The notes under the pieces are model-generated. The model worked only from the letters and a program-made list of their open reading frames with translations, did not search any database and was not told the DNA's origin. Positions 52,185 to 63,805 of a DNA stretch of 64,000 bases are shown in pieces. How positions within the stretch are numbered: position 1 is the stretch's first letter; each line of letters opens with the position of its first letter. Position numbers and translations under genes: made by a program. The stretch is from the NCBI GenBank assembly GCA_025766275.1, contig JAFKAC010000046.1, positions 1-64,000 on the forward strand, in the 5' to 3' direction. This stretch comes from Lactarius indigo (lineage: Eukaryota; Basidiomycota; Agaricomycetes; Russulales; Russulaceae).

Positions 52185-55100
52185 TCAATGGAAGTCCCTC
52201 GGCGGCCAGTCCCGCTGTTCGTCGGCAATTCTCTCCAATGCCGTAGCGCGCTCTAGTCGATAGATGGAGTTGCGCTTGTCGTCTTGCGCGCACTCGATCA
52301 TTGCTCGGAGCTGGCTGACTCTGGCACGGAGTCGGTCGAGCTCATAGCTGGCTGCGCAGTAGCATGTGACTTCAGCGGTGAGCGACTCGTCGTTGATGCG
52401 GTTGAGAGCGCGGTCGGTGATCTTGTCGGCCGCGAAGATGACGAGGTCTTCATGCGGGTAATGGGGACGAAGAGCGGCCGATACGTGCGGCTCAGCGTAG
52501 AAGGGCTTACCGTATACGTGAGGTGAGCCCGGTATGACCCCCAGTATTATGGGGTCCGCTCCTCCGATGATTTGGACGTGCGATGCGTCCCTCTCTACTC
52601 CGTCGGGCCCGGTGATGGGGTATCGAATGTAATGGGGTCGTCGGTTCGCCCTGAACCCTTCAGGCGCAATGACATGCACAGGGTCCTCGGCGGCGGTGAA
52701 CGGACGGTGGTCCGCAACGCCAGGGACTCGCACACGTCCTCGATACATGGGGGACCCGTTGGTGTAGACGAGCCATGGTGTGATGAGGGGATTATCAGCG
52801 TCGCGTTTCGTTTGTAAGAAGGGGTGTCTCGCCGGGTAGTAATCTGAGTCGTCATGGCCAGCCTCAGCTGCCGCCATCGCTGCCGCCGCTCTTGCATCTC
52901 CCTCAGTCGGGCCGCAGCTGAGTCGAGTTGTTCCTTCTGCCACTCCGCCGCTACCCTCCTCCAACCGTCCAACTCGTACTCCAGGAGAGCTTGAACGCTT
53001 GTCGTTGCTCGGGAAAACTCTGCGAACGCCGATGAGGTCGTCGCTTGGTGGGATGGCTGCGATGGGTTCGCGCTCCCCGGCCTCATTTCTGAAGATGTGG
53101 ACGACAGCCGATTCGTCGTCGGGGTATTGTGTGGGGTCTGGGAATCGGGCGATGACGTGCGCCCATTCTTGCGTGGTGAAGGGGCCCTCTTGTGGTCAAA
53201 GAGGCGTCCATGGTGTGATTTGGGTGTTGGGAATTTCAGTGTCGGTGTCGTCTTCCAGGAGTGCTCTGGCGTCATCGGTGAGGGAGTCGAGGAGTGCTGC
53301 TTGGGTGACATGTCGCAGAGGGGAAGTGGGCATGGAAGTAGAAATGGTAGAGTGAAGGAAGGTGGGATGACTTTCCTCTGCTCTCATCTTGCCCGTTTTA
53401 ACTGTTCTCCCGTGTGCTTGCATTTCTTGATATAGGCGAAGGGCGTCGGGCACAAAGATGTCTTCTTCGTTGACCCACTGGTTCTCCGAGTCTGGGTACC
53501 CCTTCCACTTGACGAGGTATTGGAGGCGCCTTCCTCTACTGAAGTGCCGGGAGTCCAGAATGGCCTCGACTTCGTATTCTTCTTCTCCATCAATCAGTTC
53601 GGGCAGCGGTCGTGTGAAGTTTTCTCCATGAAGCAGGGTTTGCTTGTACGGCGTGAGAAGATCGATATGGAACACTGGGTGGATGCTCCACTGCATGGGA
53701 AGTTCCAGTCGATAATTGTAAGGGGACATCACCTGTGTCACTTGAAAGGGTCCGTGGCGTCGCGCCGCTAATTTTGCCATAGGCTGATTGGTTCGAAGGT
53801 GTTTGCCTTCTAACCACACGAGGTCCCCAATTTTGAACTTGGGCGTATCTTTGTTACGGACCCATGCTTCTTGGGCCTTTTTCATGAGCCTCTGGGTGTT
53901 CTCCCTAGCTTCTTTTAGTTGCGTTAGTCGCCTCGTGACCTGAGGAAGGGGGGATGGCTTATCAGTCCAATCCGCGTGTGGGTTGTATCCCATCAGGAGC
54001 TGAAACGGTGATTGTTTCGTATGCTCGTGCGGCCAATTGTTGTGCGCGAATTCAGCGATTGGGAGATAAGTGACCCAGTTGTCTTGTCGCTCGTTCACCC
54101 AGAAGCGCAGGTATTGTTCTAGCCATTGATTGGTACGCTCAGACTGCCCATCGGTGCGTGGGTGATACGCCGTGGATATGTTTTGTTGAATGCCTAGGAT
54201 TCGGCACACCTCTCTGGTGAACTTCGACGCGAATCGGGGGTCTCGGTCAAAGGCTGCTGTCTCCTCCGCTGTTATTTCCTCCTGGCACGGAATAAAGACT
54301 GACGCCTTGCTGCAATCGTGATCGGTGACAGTCAATATACTGTCGTACCCCTTTGACGATGGGAGCTTGGTGATGAAGTCCATGGCGATCGTTTGGAAGG
54401 GGGTGGCTTCTAGCTCTGGCGTGATGGGGTGTAGCGCGGCCCGTATAGGCCTCGTATTCACTTTATTCCGTTGGCATTCCGTGCAGCCCTGCACGTATTC
54501 GTACACGTCCTTCCGCAGTCGTGGCCACCAGTAATGTCGTTCTAGGATCCACTGCGTTCTCGCGATTCCCGGGTGTCCGTGTATCGGCAGGTCGTGGTGG
54601 TCGTGTATCAGTACCCGATACGTTGATGCAGGCCCGGTTATCACGAACCTGCCGTCCTTGTACCATTCTCCTTCTATTTTCTTGAGGCGATGGGGGTCTA
54701 CCCACATTTTGATTACTTCGTTGTCTTGTTGGTGGCGTGGTTGTAGCAAGTTTGGGTTTGCAGCAAATGTGCGTGCAGCGTTGAGAGTCCTCACAAAGAC
54801 TTTGGGGGGTAGGATGACGACTTCGCTGTTGTCGCTTACCCCCTGGTCATAATCTGGGCGTCTTGAAAGGGCGTCTGCCCTGCCGTTGTTCTTCCCTTTG
54901 ATGTGGTGAATCTCGAAGTCGTACTCAGAGAGTTCGAGCACTTCCCTGGCAACTCGTCGGCTGATCTTTTGTGGCGACTTCCAATATTGCAGATTGAGGT
55001 GGTCCGAGTAGATTTTGATTTTGTGCGGAGCTCCCGCAAGCAGCGGCCTCCAGTTTCGCAGGGCCTTGACTATTGCAAGTAGTTCTAGGTCGTAAATGTC

Positions 55101-56860
55101 GTAATTTCGTTCTGCCTCTGAGAGCGTGGCCGAGTAGTAGCCTATGGGGTGTTGTTTTCCATCAGATTTTCGCTGTAGCAGTACGGCTCCCACCGCGTAT
55201 CCCGAGGCGTCAACCTCTAGTTCAAATGGATCTTGGAGGACCGGGTGTGCCAGTACCGGTTCTTCGGTTACAAGGCGTTTGAGAGTATTGAATGCCTTGT
55301 CTTCCTCCTCTGTCCAGCGCCAATCTTCGTCTTTGCATGTTAACTTGGTGAGTGGTTTAGCGTGGGCTGCGAATCCGCGGATGAAAAGGCGGTAAAAGTT
55401 GCAGAAGCCGAGGAAAGATCGGACATCCTTGACTTTTGTCGGCGTTGGCCAGTCCTTGATGCCTTGGACTTTTACCGGGTCCATTCAGGTCACCCCCCTC
55501 TCAAGGATTACCCCCAGGTAATCCATCCGCGGTTGGTGGAACAGGCATTTCTCAAGTTTGAAATACAGGTTGTGTTCTTTCGCGATGCGCAGAACGTCTC
55601 GCACGGCTGCAATATGGGCTGCCAAATCATGATCAAAGTGAGTGGCGATGCCAATGTCATCCATGTAAACACGTATCGTAGTGCCCAAGCATTCGTGTTT
55701 CGCGATTGTATCCCGATAAATGTGGTTCATCATAGCTTGGAAGGTGGCGGGGGAGTTGGTAAGGCCGAAGAACATGACCGTAGGTTCAAAGAGGCCAAAT
55801 TTGGTCTTAAATGCCGCCTTTTCTTGGTCACCGTCGCGAATCCGAATGTTGTTGTATCCCCAGCGAATGTCGAGTTTTGTATAAATGTGGGCATTGCTGA
55901 GGTCAAGAATAAGGTCTTGGATGAGCGGCAGCGGGTATTGATCACGGATGGTATGGGAGTTGATCACTCGGTAGTCCTGTACAGGGCGTAGTTTTCCATC
56001 CTTCTTTTTAATAAAAAAGAAAGAGGATGCATACAGGGAGATGGAAGGGCGCAAATATCCCTGTTTCAGTTTCTCATCAAGGAACTCCTTTAGTTCCTGT
56101 TCTTCTTTTTGTGTCATGGGGTATATCTTGCAGTCTATTGACGCCGGCGCCAATGGTTTGAAGTCTATTGCGTGATCCCAGGGTTGCGATGGTGGGAAGT
56201 GGTGCGAAGCCTGTTCGTTAAACAATGTGCTGTACTCTGTGTACACTGGCGGCAGCACGGCTGCCGTCTGCTGTTGTTTTGCTGATATGGCCAACTCCGT
56301 CGAGGTGGTGGCCCGCACAAAGGTTTCTTCTTCTAATTCTTGGATGATTGCCATTTTCTCTGTCGTGATTAAGGCCCGGATAGTGGGTGCTGTGAGTAGT
56401 TCCTCCGTGGTTGCCAGTACCACTGGATGTGTGTCAGGGTGCATGGATGCCATGGCCCAACTGATGGTGGGCTCGAAGGCGCTCAGCCATGGATAGCCGA
56501 GCACCATATCTTCGCTGCCGAGGTCGGTGACCAGGAAGGTCATTTTCTTAATCTGCCCTCGCGTTTTTACTTCTAGGTTAACGTAATGAGTGATTAACCC
56601 AGCTTTGTTTTCCGTGTTGTCTATATTCCATATTTTGCGAGGCGTCTCTAGTGGCCATATCGGGATTCCTGCCCAAGCAGCCGCGCTTGGCTTGATGAAA
56701 TTGTCGGTAGCACTGGAGTCTACCAGCGCGTTGGTTTCAGTCGTTTGGTAATTCGTTCGGACAGTCACTGGAATTCGTAGAGATCGATAGCGCGTTGTCA
56801 CAATTACAGAATTACATTGTAAGGCCCTCACCCAGACTGATGGGTTCAGGTGGCCTGAAA
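52185..56860 (-). pseudogene. Element B pol with C-terminal extra module
   Basis: One frame on the minus strand, entered by slipping back one base from gag. Protease reads LVDSSATDNFI, where A has LVDSGATDNFI: the active-site Gly is Ser. Reverse transcriptase has KKKDGKLRPVQDYR and YMDDI (~55665); RNase H has EVDASGYAVGAVL and [15 protein letters not shown]. The integrase zinc finger HPGIARTQWIL..CTECQ is intact, but 51 bp of the core are missing: AAF-DRDPRF replaces the 17-residue longer stretch seen in A. The chromodomain is near 53500 ([17 protein letters not shown]). The extra module follows in frame to RDFH and a stop at 52185, with [40 protein letters not shown] and [18 protein letters not shown] stops lie after GVT (55485 region) and after TPWTPL (~53195). 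Confidence 0.88.
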
Positions 56861-58909
56861 ACCCTCCTTCCCCCACAGGTCTTGAAGTATGAGATCCTTC
56901 ACCTCGTCCGTACTGTTGGCTACCTGTGTTAGCCATTCCTTTGCTTGTTCTCCCGCTGTTTTTGCCGCGTTAATTTGTGGTGCAGGCGTTGCACTGGGCG
57001 CCGGCGTGGCGTATCCTGGCAGCGATGGTTCATATTGGGACGTGGGGCCTGGGGATCCCGGCCACTGCGGCAGCCAAGCGGTTTTGGTCATTCTACTGCT
57101 GGAAGGTGGGTTAGGCCACTGCCTCTGGTTTCTGGGATAGGGGCAATTTCGTGAGAGGTGCCCCGGGGCATCACAGTTGTAGCATAGAACGTTCCTTAAG
57201 TCTCGTCGGGACCCCCCCCTGCCTCTCCCTCGTACTCCAGGTCCCCCCCTAGGTGGAAAGGGGGGTGCAGGTGTGGGCCAGTCGCGATGTGGTAGCTTGT
57301 TGAAGTCGATGTCTTCAGATCCTGCGAGTCGTACTTTGGCACGGTCTGCTGAGGTGTCCATTGCCCAGGGGTTCGTTTGTGGCAGGTTCTGCGGGAGCGC
57401 CCACCCCGCGTTTCCGCTGTGTTTCTTTGGCGGAGGGGTGCTCTTGTATTCGTTGAGCCTTGCTTTGAGGTGTATATAATTTTTCTGTCTTTTGAGAACA
57501 GCCCTCTTCCAGTCATCGAACGTGATGGGCTCATTGAATTGGAACGCGTTTTTGAACAGTTCCTTGGGCAGCCCCGCCGTGAAGAGGTCGATGGTTTGTG
57601 GTTTGTTGAGGCGATAATGAGCCTTCCTTGCCAGCTGTTCGAAATCATTGACGTACTTATCAACGTCCTCTCCCACCATTTTGAAGCCCTTCCTTAGTAT
57701 GGCCTGTGCTTGTTCTCGTTCCAGCGTGTTCTCGAATCGCTGGCTGAAGCTGTCTGCTACGGCGTCCCATAGTCCTCTTGTGTTGGGGCTAATTCCCCAT
57801 TGTATCTGCCAATTGAGCCAGTTCAGGAATGACAGAACCCATTCGCTGACGGCTCCCCCTTTGATGTATGACAAGAACAGGAGGCTCCTCCTGTAGTCGT
57901 TTCGCATGATGGGGGTGTCTAGGTTCATGCCCCAGTAGACGTGCCACTGTGTTAGAAATTGGTTGACTTTAAGCCTGTCGCCGTCGAAAATGGAAGGGGG
58001 CTCGCCGGTCAGTTTCTCATTATGATGCCCTCCTCCTGCACCATCTCTGCCTCCACCGCCTCCGCCTCCCCCGCCTCCACCGCCTCCAGGCGGTCCGATG
58101 GGTGGTCCTCTTGGCGGCTCGGTTCGTCATAGGTTGAATGGAACTCCTCCTCCAGGTGGCAGTGGCGGGTTGTCACCAGGTCCTCCTATTCCCGGGGGGA
58201 GGTCTAGTGCAGGTCATCGTTCGGATGGGGGATCTCCTCGGTCTGATCCTATTGCTCGATAGAGTGCGGTGTCATCTGCTGTCATTCGTATACCCGTTTC
58301 AGGGTTGATGGGCATGAGGATTTCTCTGGCCTCATTTCGTATTGCCCGCGCTTCTTCCATTGCGACTTCTTCCATTGCTTGTGTGAGTGTTGCCATGATG
58401 GCTGGTGATCGGATGTGAATTGGCTCTGGTTCTGTGATATGTGCGGACTCAGCTCGTTCGATAAGGAGATCCTGTATTGCTCCTCCGCTCGTCTCCATTT
58501 GATTCGGCTCTCGTCCGTCGCTTTCTTCTTGGCTTTGTTTGTCTTCTTCAGACACCACTTCTCTGGTGGAGTGTTCTTGTATCTGTCCGTCAATAGGGCC
58601 CCAGTCGGCTCGACTGTTAAGTTCTTGTGCGTCGATGTCACAGTGATATCTAGGCCCTGCTGGTCGTATGACATCCCACTGAGAGTCTACAGGGTTCCAC
58701 GTAACTTCTACCCAACACAAGTGGTCGAAGTTGAACTCAACTGGGCGGAACCTGCTAGGTCCGTTAAATTCCATGAAATATCCAGTTTCTTCTTGTCTCT
58801 CCCTCCAACTGGCAGCTTGTAAAAAGCGCGTGGGGACGTTACGTTCTCCTCTTCTTGGGAGCGAATAAGGACGAAAGCTCGTCCACTGGTCTCTTGTTGT
58901 TACGGCCAC
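56846..58909 (-). pseudogene. Element B Gag with two TGA stops
   Basis: Starts MAVTTRDQWTSFRPYSLPRRG just inside the 5' LTR edge and keeps one frame to GKEGFQAT and the stop at 56846. TGA stops occur near 58211 (after DPPSER) and 58127 (after VPFNL), both at Arg positions of element A. Layout: N-terminal region with FNFDHLCWVEVTWNPVDSQW, acidic linker, Gly/Pro-rich tract, Gag-like domain (SIFDGDRLKVNQFLTQWHVYWGM..GAVSEWVLSFLNWL), Arg/Gly tail, and one zinc knuckle CYNCDAPGHLSRNC near 57140-57180. The gag-pol junction has GGT-TTT-C three codons before the stop. Confidence 0.88.
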
Positions 58910-58915
58910 GATGGG

Positions 58916-58926
58916 ATCTTGGTCTT
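58916..58926 (-). promoter_or_regulatory. Self-complementary primer-binding site of element B
   Basis: Minus-strand AAGACCAAGAT lies 2 nt from the 5' LTR end. It is the exact complement of ATCTTGGTCTT (59177-59167) in the LTR, 34 nt below a TATTTAAG box (59211). It therefore points to priming by the element's own transcript rather than by a tRNA. Confidence 0.78.
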
Positions 58927-58928
58927 AA

Positions 58929-59469
58929 TGTAACGTCGCCACGACGTTAGCTCGACTTGAGCACAGATGACGGTAACAACTTAGCGATGTGAAGATCCAC
59001 TACTCGGTCTGAAGGCGCAGAGGCCCAAACCCTTGCCTCAGTGAATACACAAAGGTACACCAGCAAGTCAAAGGTTCTAGAGTCACGAGCTTGAGTCAGA
59101 CGGCTTTCGAGAAGAAGCGAAAGAAAGAGAGAGAGAAGAGTAAGAGAAAACAAGTGGCGATTCAAGAAGACCAAGATGGCGTATCTTGGTCTTCACAAGA
59201 CAGCTTAAATACATATCCAGCAGGCTTACAAGCGCTGCTATGAGTCACAGTATAGTAGCGTCCAACGTATCGCAGAAACAACTCGAACCCTAATACTACT
59301 AGTACCAGTACTAGTGGCGTCGGTCATCAGTCAGCTATCGTACCCGTATCGCCTATCGCACCACCGTATCACCGTAAGTAAGTCCGCAACTAATATACCT
59401 TACCGCCGTAGTTGCAACCGGTACAGTAAGGGTCCACGACGAACAGTCCGTACAAGCAGGAACGTGACA
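58929..59469 (-). repeat. 5' LTR of element B (541 bp)
   Basis: Bounded by tgtaacg and cgtgaca. It carries the TATA-like box, the predicted start site at 59177 and an 11-bp inverted repeat (59167-59177 and 59183-59193) around a 5-nt loop. Confidence 0.92.
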
Positions 59470-61748
59470 TATTGGCAAGTCATGGTGGTTGTGGATCAGC
59501 ACACGGTGCGTTGATGCCGGCCCAGTTATTACAAACCTGCCGTCCTTGTACCACTCTCCCTGTATCTTCTTCAGCCTATGGGGGTCTACCCATACTTTGA
59601 TTACCTCCTCGTCTTGCTGATGTCGCGGTTGCAATAGGTTTGGGTTGAGGGTGAGCATTCTCGCCATGTTGAGGGTTCTGACGAAGACTTCCGGTGGTAA
59701 TACCATGACTTCACTGTTGTCCTCTACTCCTTGATCGTAGTCAGGTTGTCGCGACAGTGCATCGGCCCTTCCGTTATTCTTTCCCTTAATGTGGTGAATC
59801 TCAAAGTCGTACTCAGAGAGTTCGAGTACTTCCCTAGCAACCCGTCTGCTGATCTTCTGCGGCGTCTTCCAATATTGTAGATTTAGGTGGTCCGAATAGA
59901 TTTTGATTTTGTGTGGGGCTCCTGCAAGTAGTGGTCTCCAGTTGCGGAGGGCTTTGACTATCGCGAGCAATTCTAAGTCGTAGATGTCATAATTTTGCTC
60001 TGCTTCGGAGAGCGTTGCTGAGTAGTAGCCTATAGGGTGTCGCTTTCCATCAGATTTCCTTTGTAGTAGTACGGCCCCCACCGCGTAGCCCGAGGCATCA
60101 ACCTCTAGTTCGAATGGGTCTTGAAGAACAGGATGTGCTAACACTGGTTCTTCTGTTACAAGGCGCTTTAACGTGTTGAATGCCTTGTTCTCCTCTTCTG
60201 TCCATTGCCATTCTTTATCCTTCCGTGTTAGTTTGGTGAGTGGTTTGGCGTGAGTTGCAAAGCCGCATATAAAGAGTCTGTAAAAGTTGCAGAAGCCCAG
60301 GAAAGATCTGACGTCTTTGACCTTCGTTGGCGTCAGCCAGTCTCTGATTCCTTGAACTTTTACAGGGTCCATTCGGGTCACCCCCCTCTCAAGGATTACC
60401 CCCAGGTAATCCATACGCGGCTGATGGAACAGGCATTTTTCGAGCTTGAAGTAGAGATCATGTTCCTGTGCGACATGCAGAACATCCCGCACCGCAGCGA
60501 CGTGGGCTGTTAAGTCATGGTTGAAGTGAGTGGCTATGCCAATATCATCCATATAAACACGTATCGTGGTGCCCAGACGTTCGTGCTTCGCGATCGTGTC
60601 ACGGTAGATGTGATTCATCATGGCCTGGAAGGTGGCGGGGGAATTAGTGAGGCCAAAGAACATGACTGTCAGCTCAAAGAGGCCGAATTTGGTTTTAAAT
60701 GCGGCTTTTTCTTGATCGCCGTCGCGAATCTGTATGTTGTTATAGCCCCAGCGGACGTCGAGTTTCGTGTATATATGGGTGTTGCTAAGGTCAAGAATGA
60801 GGTCTTGAATGAGCGGCAGTGGGTATTGATTGCGGATGATATGTGAATTGATCGTCCGGTAATCCTGTACCGGTCGTAGCTTTCCGTCCTTCTTTTTAAT
60901 GAAGAAAAAAGGGGACGCGTATGGGGAAATGGAGGGGCGTAAATACCCCTGCTTCAGCTTCTCCTCCAGGAATTCTTTAAGCTCGCCCTCTTCTTTCTGT
61001 GTCATGGGGTATATCTTGCAATCTATTGCAGTTGGTGCGGACGGTTTGAAGTCAATGGCGTGGTCCCATGGCCTTGCCAGGGGAAAGCGGTACAAGGCCT
61101 GCTCATTGAATAGTTTGCTAAATATTGTATACTCAGGAGGGAGTATGGCCGCCATTTGTTGTTGTTTCACCTGTATGGCCAACTCCGTCGAGGTAGTGGC
61201 TCTAGCGAAGGTTTCTTCTTCTAATTCTCGTATAATGTCTTCCTTTTCTGCTACGATTAGTGCGCGAATAGTGGCTTGGGGAAGTAACTCTTCGGTAGTG
61301 GCCAGTACTACCGGTTGCATGTCGGGGTGTATTGTTGCCGTCGCCCAGCTGATAACGGGTTCAAAGGTGCTCAGCCATGGGTAGCCCAGCACCATGTCTT
61401 TGCTACCGAGGTCGGTGACCAGAAAGGTCATCTTCTTTATCTGTCCTCGTGTTTTCACTTCTAGGTTAACATAATGAGTGATTAACCCAGCTTTGTTCTC
61501 GGTGTTATCTATGTTCCATATCTTGCGAGGTGTGTCTAGTTGCTGTACCGGGACACCAGCCCGGGTCGCCAATCGTGGTCGGATGAAGTTGTCGGTTGCT
61601 CCAGAGTCAACCAGCGTGTTGGTTTCAGTCGTTTGGTAATTTGTACGGACAGTCACTGGAATTCGCATAGATCGATAGCGCGTTGTCACGATTACAGAAT
61701 TACATTGTAAGGCCCTCACCCAGACTGACGGGTTCAGGCGTCCCGAAA
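59470..61748 (-). pseudogene. Element A pol 5' part: protease, reverse transcriptase, RNase H
   Basis: Open without stops from the gag overlap down to the insertion of element B. Protease has LVDSGATDNFI (~61610), with the active-site Asp-Ser-Gly intact. Reverse transcriptase has KKKDGKLRPVQDYR and YMDDIGIATH (~60540). RNase H has LEVDASGYAVGAVLLQ and [18 protein letters not shown]. The frame then runs through KIKIYSDHLNLQYWK and RRVAREVLELSEYDFEIHH to GPASTHRVLIHNHHDLP, where it is cut. The rest of the gene is at 51174-51607 and 40507-42522. Confidence 0.88.
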
Positions 61749-63785
61749 ACCCTCTTTTCCCCACAGATCTTGAAGTATGAGGTCCTTCACTTCATCCATG
61801 CTGTTGGCCACCTGTGTAAGCCATTCCTTTGCTTGCTCTCTGGCGGTTTTCATGGTAGTGGCTGCATTGATCTGCGGTGCGGGTGTTGCACTGACCAGTG
61901 GCGACGCATAGCCGGGTAGTGATGGTTCGTATTGTGATACCGGCCCTTGGGGGTACCATGTGGTCTCAGTCATTCGGCTACTGGAGGGAGTGTTCTGCCA
62001 CTGCCTTGGAGATTGCAGATATGGGCAATTTCATGAGAGATGCCCCGGAGCATTACAGTTATAACAGAGGACGTTCCTTAGGTCTCTTCGGGATCCTCCT
62101 CTCCCTCGTCCTCTAGCTCCAGGTCCTCCCCTAGGCGGAAATGGGGGTGGGGACCACATATGGGGCAGTTTGTTGAAGTCGATATCTTCCGACCCTGCAA
62201 GTCTCACCTTGGCGCGGTCAGCGGACGTGTCCATCGCCCACAGGTTGGTTTGTGGTAGATTCTGCGGGAGTGTCCATCCAGCATTGCCGCTCTGCTTCTT
62301 TGGTGGTGTTGACGTGTTTTTATACTCGTTGAGCCTCACTTTGAGGTGTATGTAGTTCTTTTGTCACTTGAGGACGGCCCTTTTCCAATCGTCGAACATG
62401 ATTGGGTCGTCAAACTGGAACGCGTTTTTGAACAGTTCCTTGGGCAACCCCGACGTAAAAAGGTCGATGGTTTGCGGTTCGTTGAGGCGGTAATGAGCCT
62501 TCCGTGCGAGCTGTTCGAAATCATTGATGTACTTGTCAATGTCCTCTCCTGTCATTTTGAAGCCTTTTCATAATATGGCTTGCGCTTGTTCTCGTTCCAG
62601 CATGTTTTCAAATTGCTGGCTGAAGCCGTCGGCCACAGCTTCCCATAGTTCTCGAGTGTAGGGGCTGATCCCTCGTTGTATTTGCCTATTGAGCCAGTTC
62701 AGGAAGGATAGGACCCATTCGCTGACTGCTCTGCCCTTGATGTAGGATAGGAATAGGAGGCATCTCCTATAGTCGTTTCACATGATGGGGGCATCCAGGT
62801 TCATGCCCCAGTAGACATGCCACTGTGTCAGAAACTGATCCACTTTAAGCCTGTCTCCGTCAAAGATTGAAGGTGGCTCGCCGGTGAGTTTTTCGCTGTG
62901 ATGTCCTCCTACTCCCGCGTCTCCCCCTCCGCCGCCTCCACTGCCTCCTCCTCCTGGTGGTCCGGCCGGCGGTCTTTGCGGTGGTTCATTTCTTCGTAAG
63001 TCGAAAGGGATTCCTCCCCCTGGTGGTGGCGGTGGGTCGTATCCCGGTCCTCCTATGCCTGGCGGTAGTTCTAGTGCCGGTCGCCTTCCAGATGGAGGGT
63101 CACCTCTATCGAACCCTATTGCTCGGAATATCGCGGCGTCGTCGGCCGTCATTCGTACTCCCGTCTCCGGGTTGATAGGCATCAGTATTTCTCTTGCTTT
63201 GGCGCATATTGCGCGTGATTCTTCCAACGCAACTTCTTCCATTGCTTGTGTTATTGTGGCCATAATAGCTGGCGATCATATGTGAATGGGCTCTGGCTCT
63301 GTGATGTGTGCAGACTCAGCTCGTTCGATAAGCAAGTTTTGTATTGCTCCCTTGCTGCTCTCGGTTTGGTCTGGTCGTTGTCCGTCTTCATCTCCATCTT
63401 CGTTCTGAGTTTGTTCTGTTCCTTCGGATACGGCTTCTCCAGTCGTGTGTTCTTGCAATTGCCTGTCAATTGGCCCCCAGTCAGCTCGGCTATTGAGTTC
63501 TCGTGCGTCAATGTCGCAGTGATATCTAGGTCCTGCCGGTCATATAATGTCCCACTGAGAATCTATGGGGTTCCACGTAACCTCTGTCCAGCACAGATGG
63601 TCGAAGTTGAATTCAACTGGTCGGAACCTAGTAGGTCCGTTGAACTCTACAAAGTATCCGGTTTCTTCTTGTCTTTCTCTCCAACTAGCCGCTTGTAAAA
63701 AGCGCGTAGGGACGTTACGTTCTCCTCTTCTTGGGATCGAATATGGACGGAAGCTCATCCACTGGTCTCTTGTTGTTACGGCCAC
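61734..63785 (-). pseudogene. Element A Gag with six TGA stops
   Basis: One unbroken frame from MAVTTRDQWMSFRPY to GKEGFRDA, very close to the Gag of element B, but with TGA at about 63537, 63275, 62775, 62570, 62361 and 62028. At each site element B has Arg: CGA at four of them, AGA or AGG at two. No insertions or deletions break the frame. One of the stops falls inside the zinc knuckle (CYNCNAPGHLS-stop-NC). GGT-TTT-C lies three codons before the stop. Confidence 0.9.
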
Positions 63786-63792
63786 GGTGGAG

Positions 63793-63803
63793 ATCTTGGT
63801 CTT
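63793..63803 (-). promoter_or_regulatory. Self-complementary primer-binding site of element A
   Basis: Same AAGACCAAGAT as element B, 2 nt from the LTR edge at 63806. The complementary copy is visible in the left LTR of A (40200-40190). Confidence 0.75.
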
Positions 63804-63805
63804 AA

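Larger units (their letters stand above)
51613..59469 (-). mobile_element. Ty3/gypsy chromovirus B, nested in element A
   Basis: Complete 7857-bp element with 541-bp LTRs at both ends and a perfect 5-bp target duplication, TATTG (51608-51612 and 59470-59474). It lies in the A pol gene, between DLP and HGHPGIAR of the integrase zinc finger. By eye the LTRs differ at eight sites, all transitions at CpG-like positions, so it is probably the youngest of the three elements. It cannot move by itself: it has stops, a protease active-site change and an integrase deletion. Confidence 0.92.

Noticed and set aside
58916..58926. tRNA primer-binding site for the gypsy elements
   Set aside because: The site matches the element's own LTR over 11 nt and lacks the usual TGG start of tRNA-primed sites.
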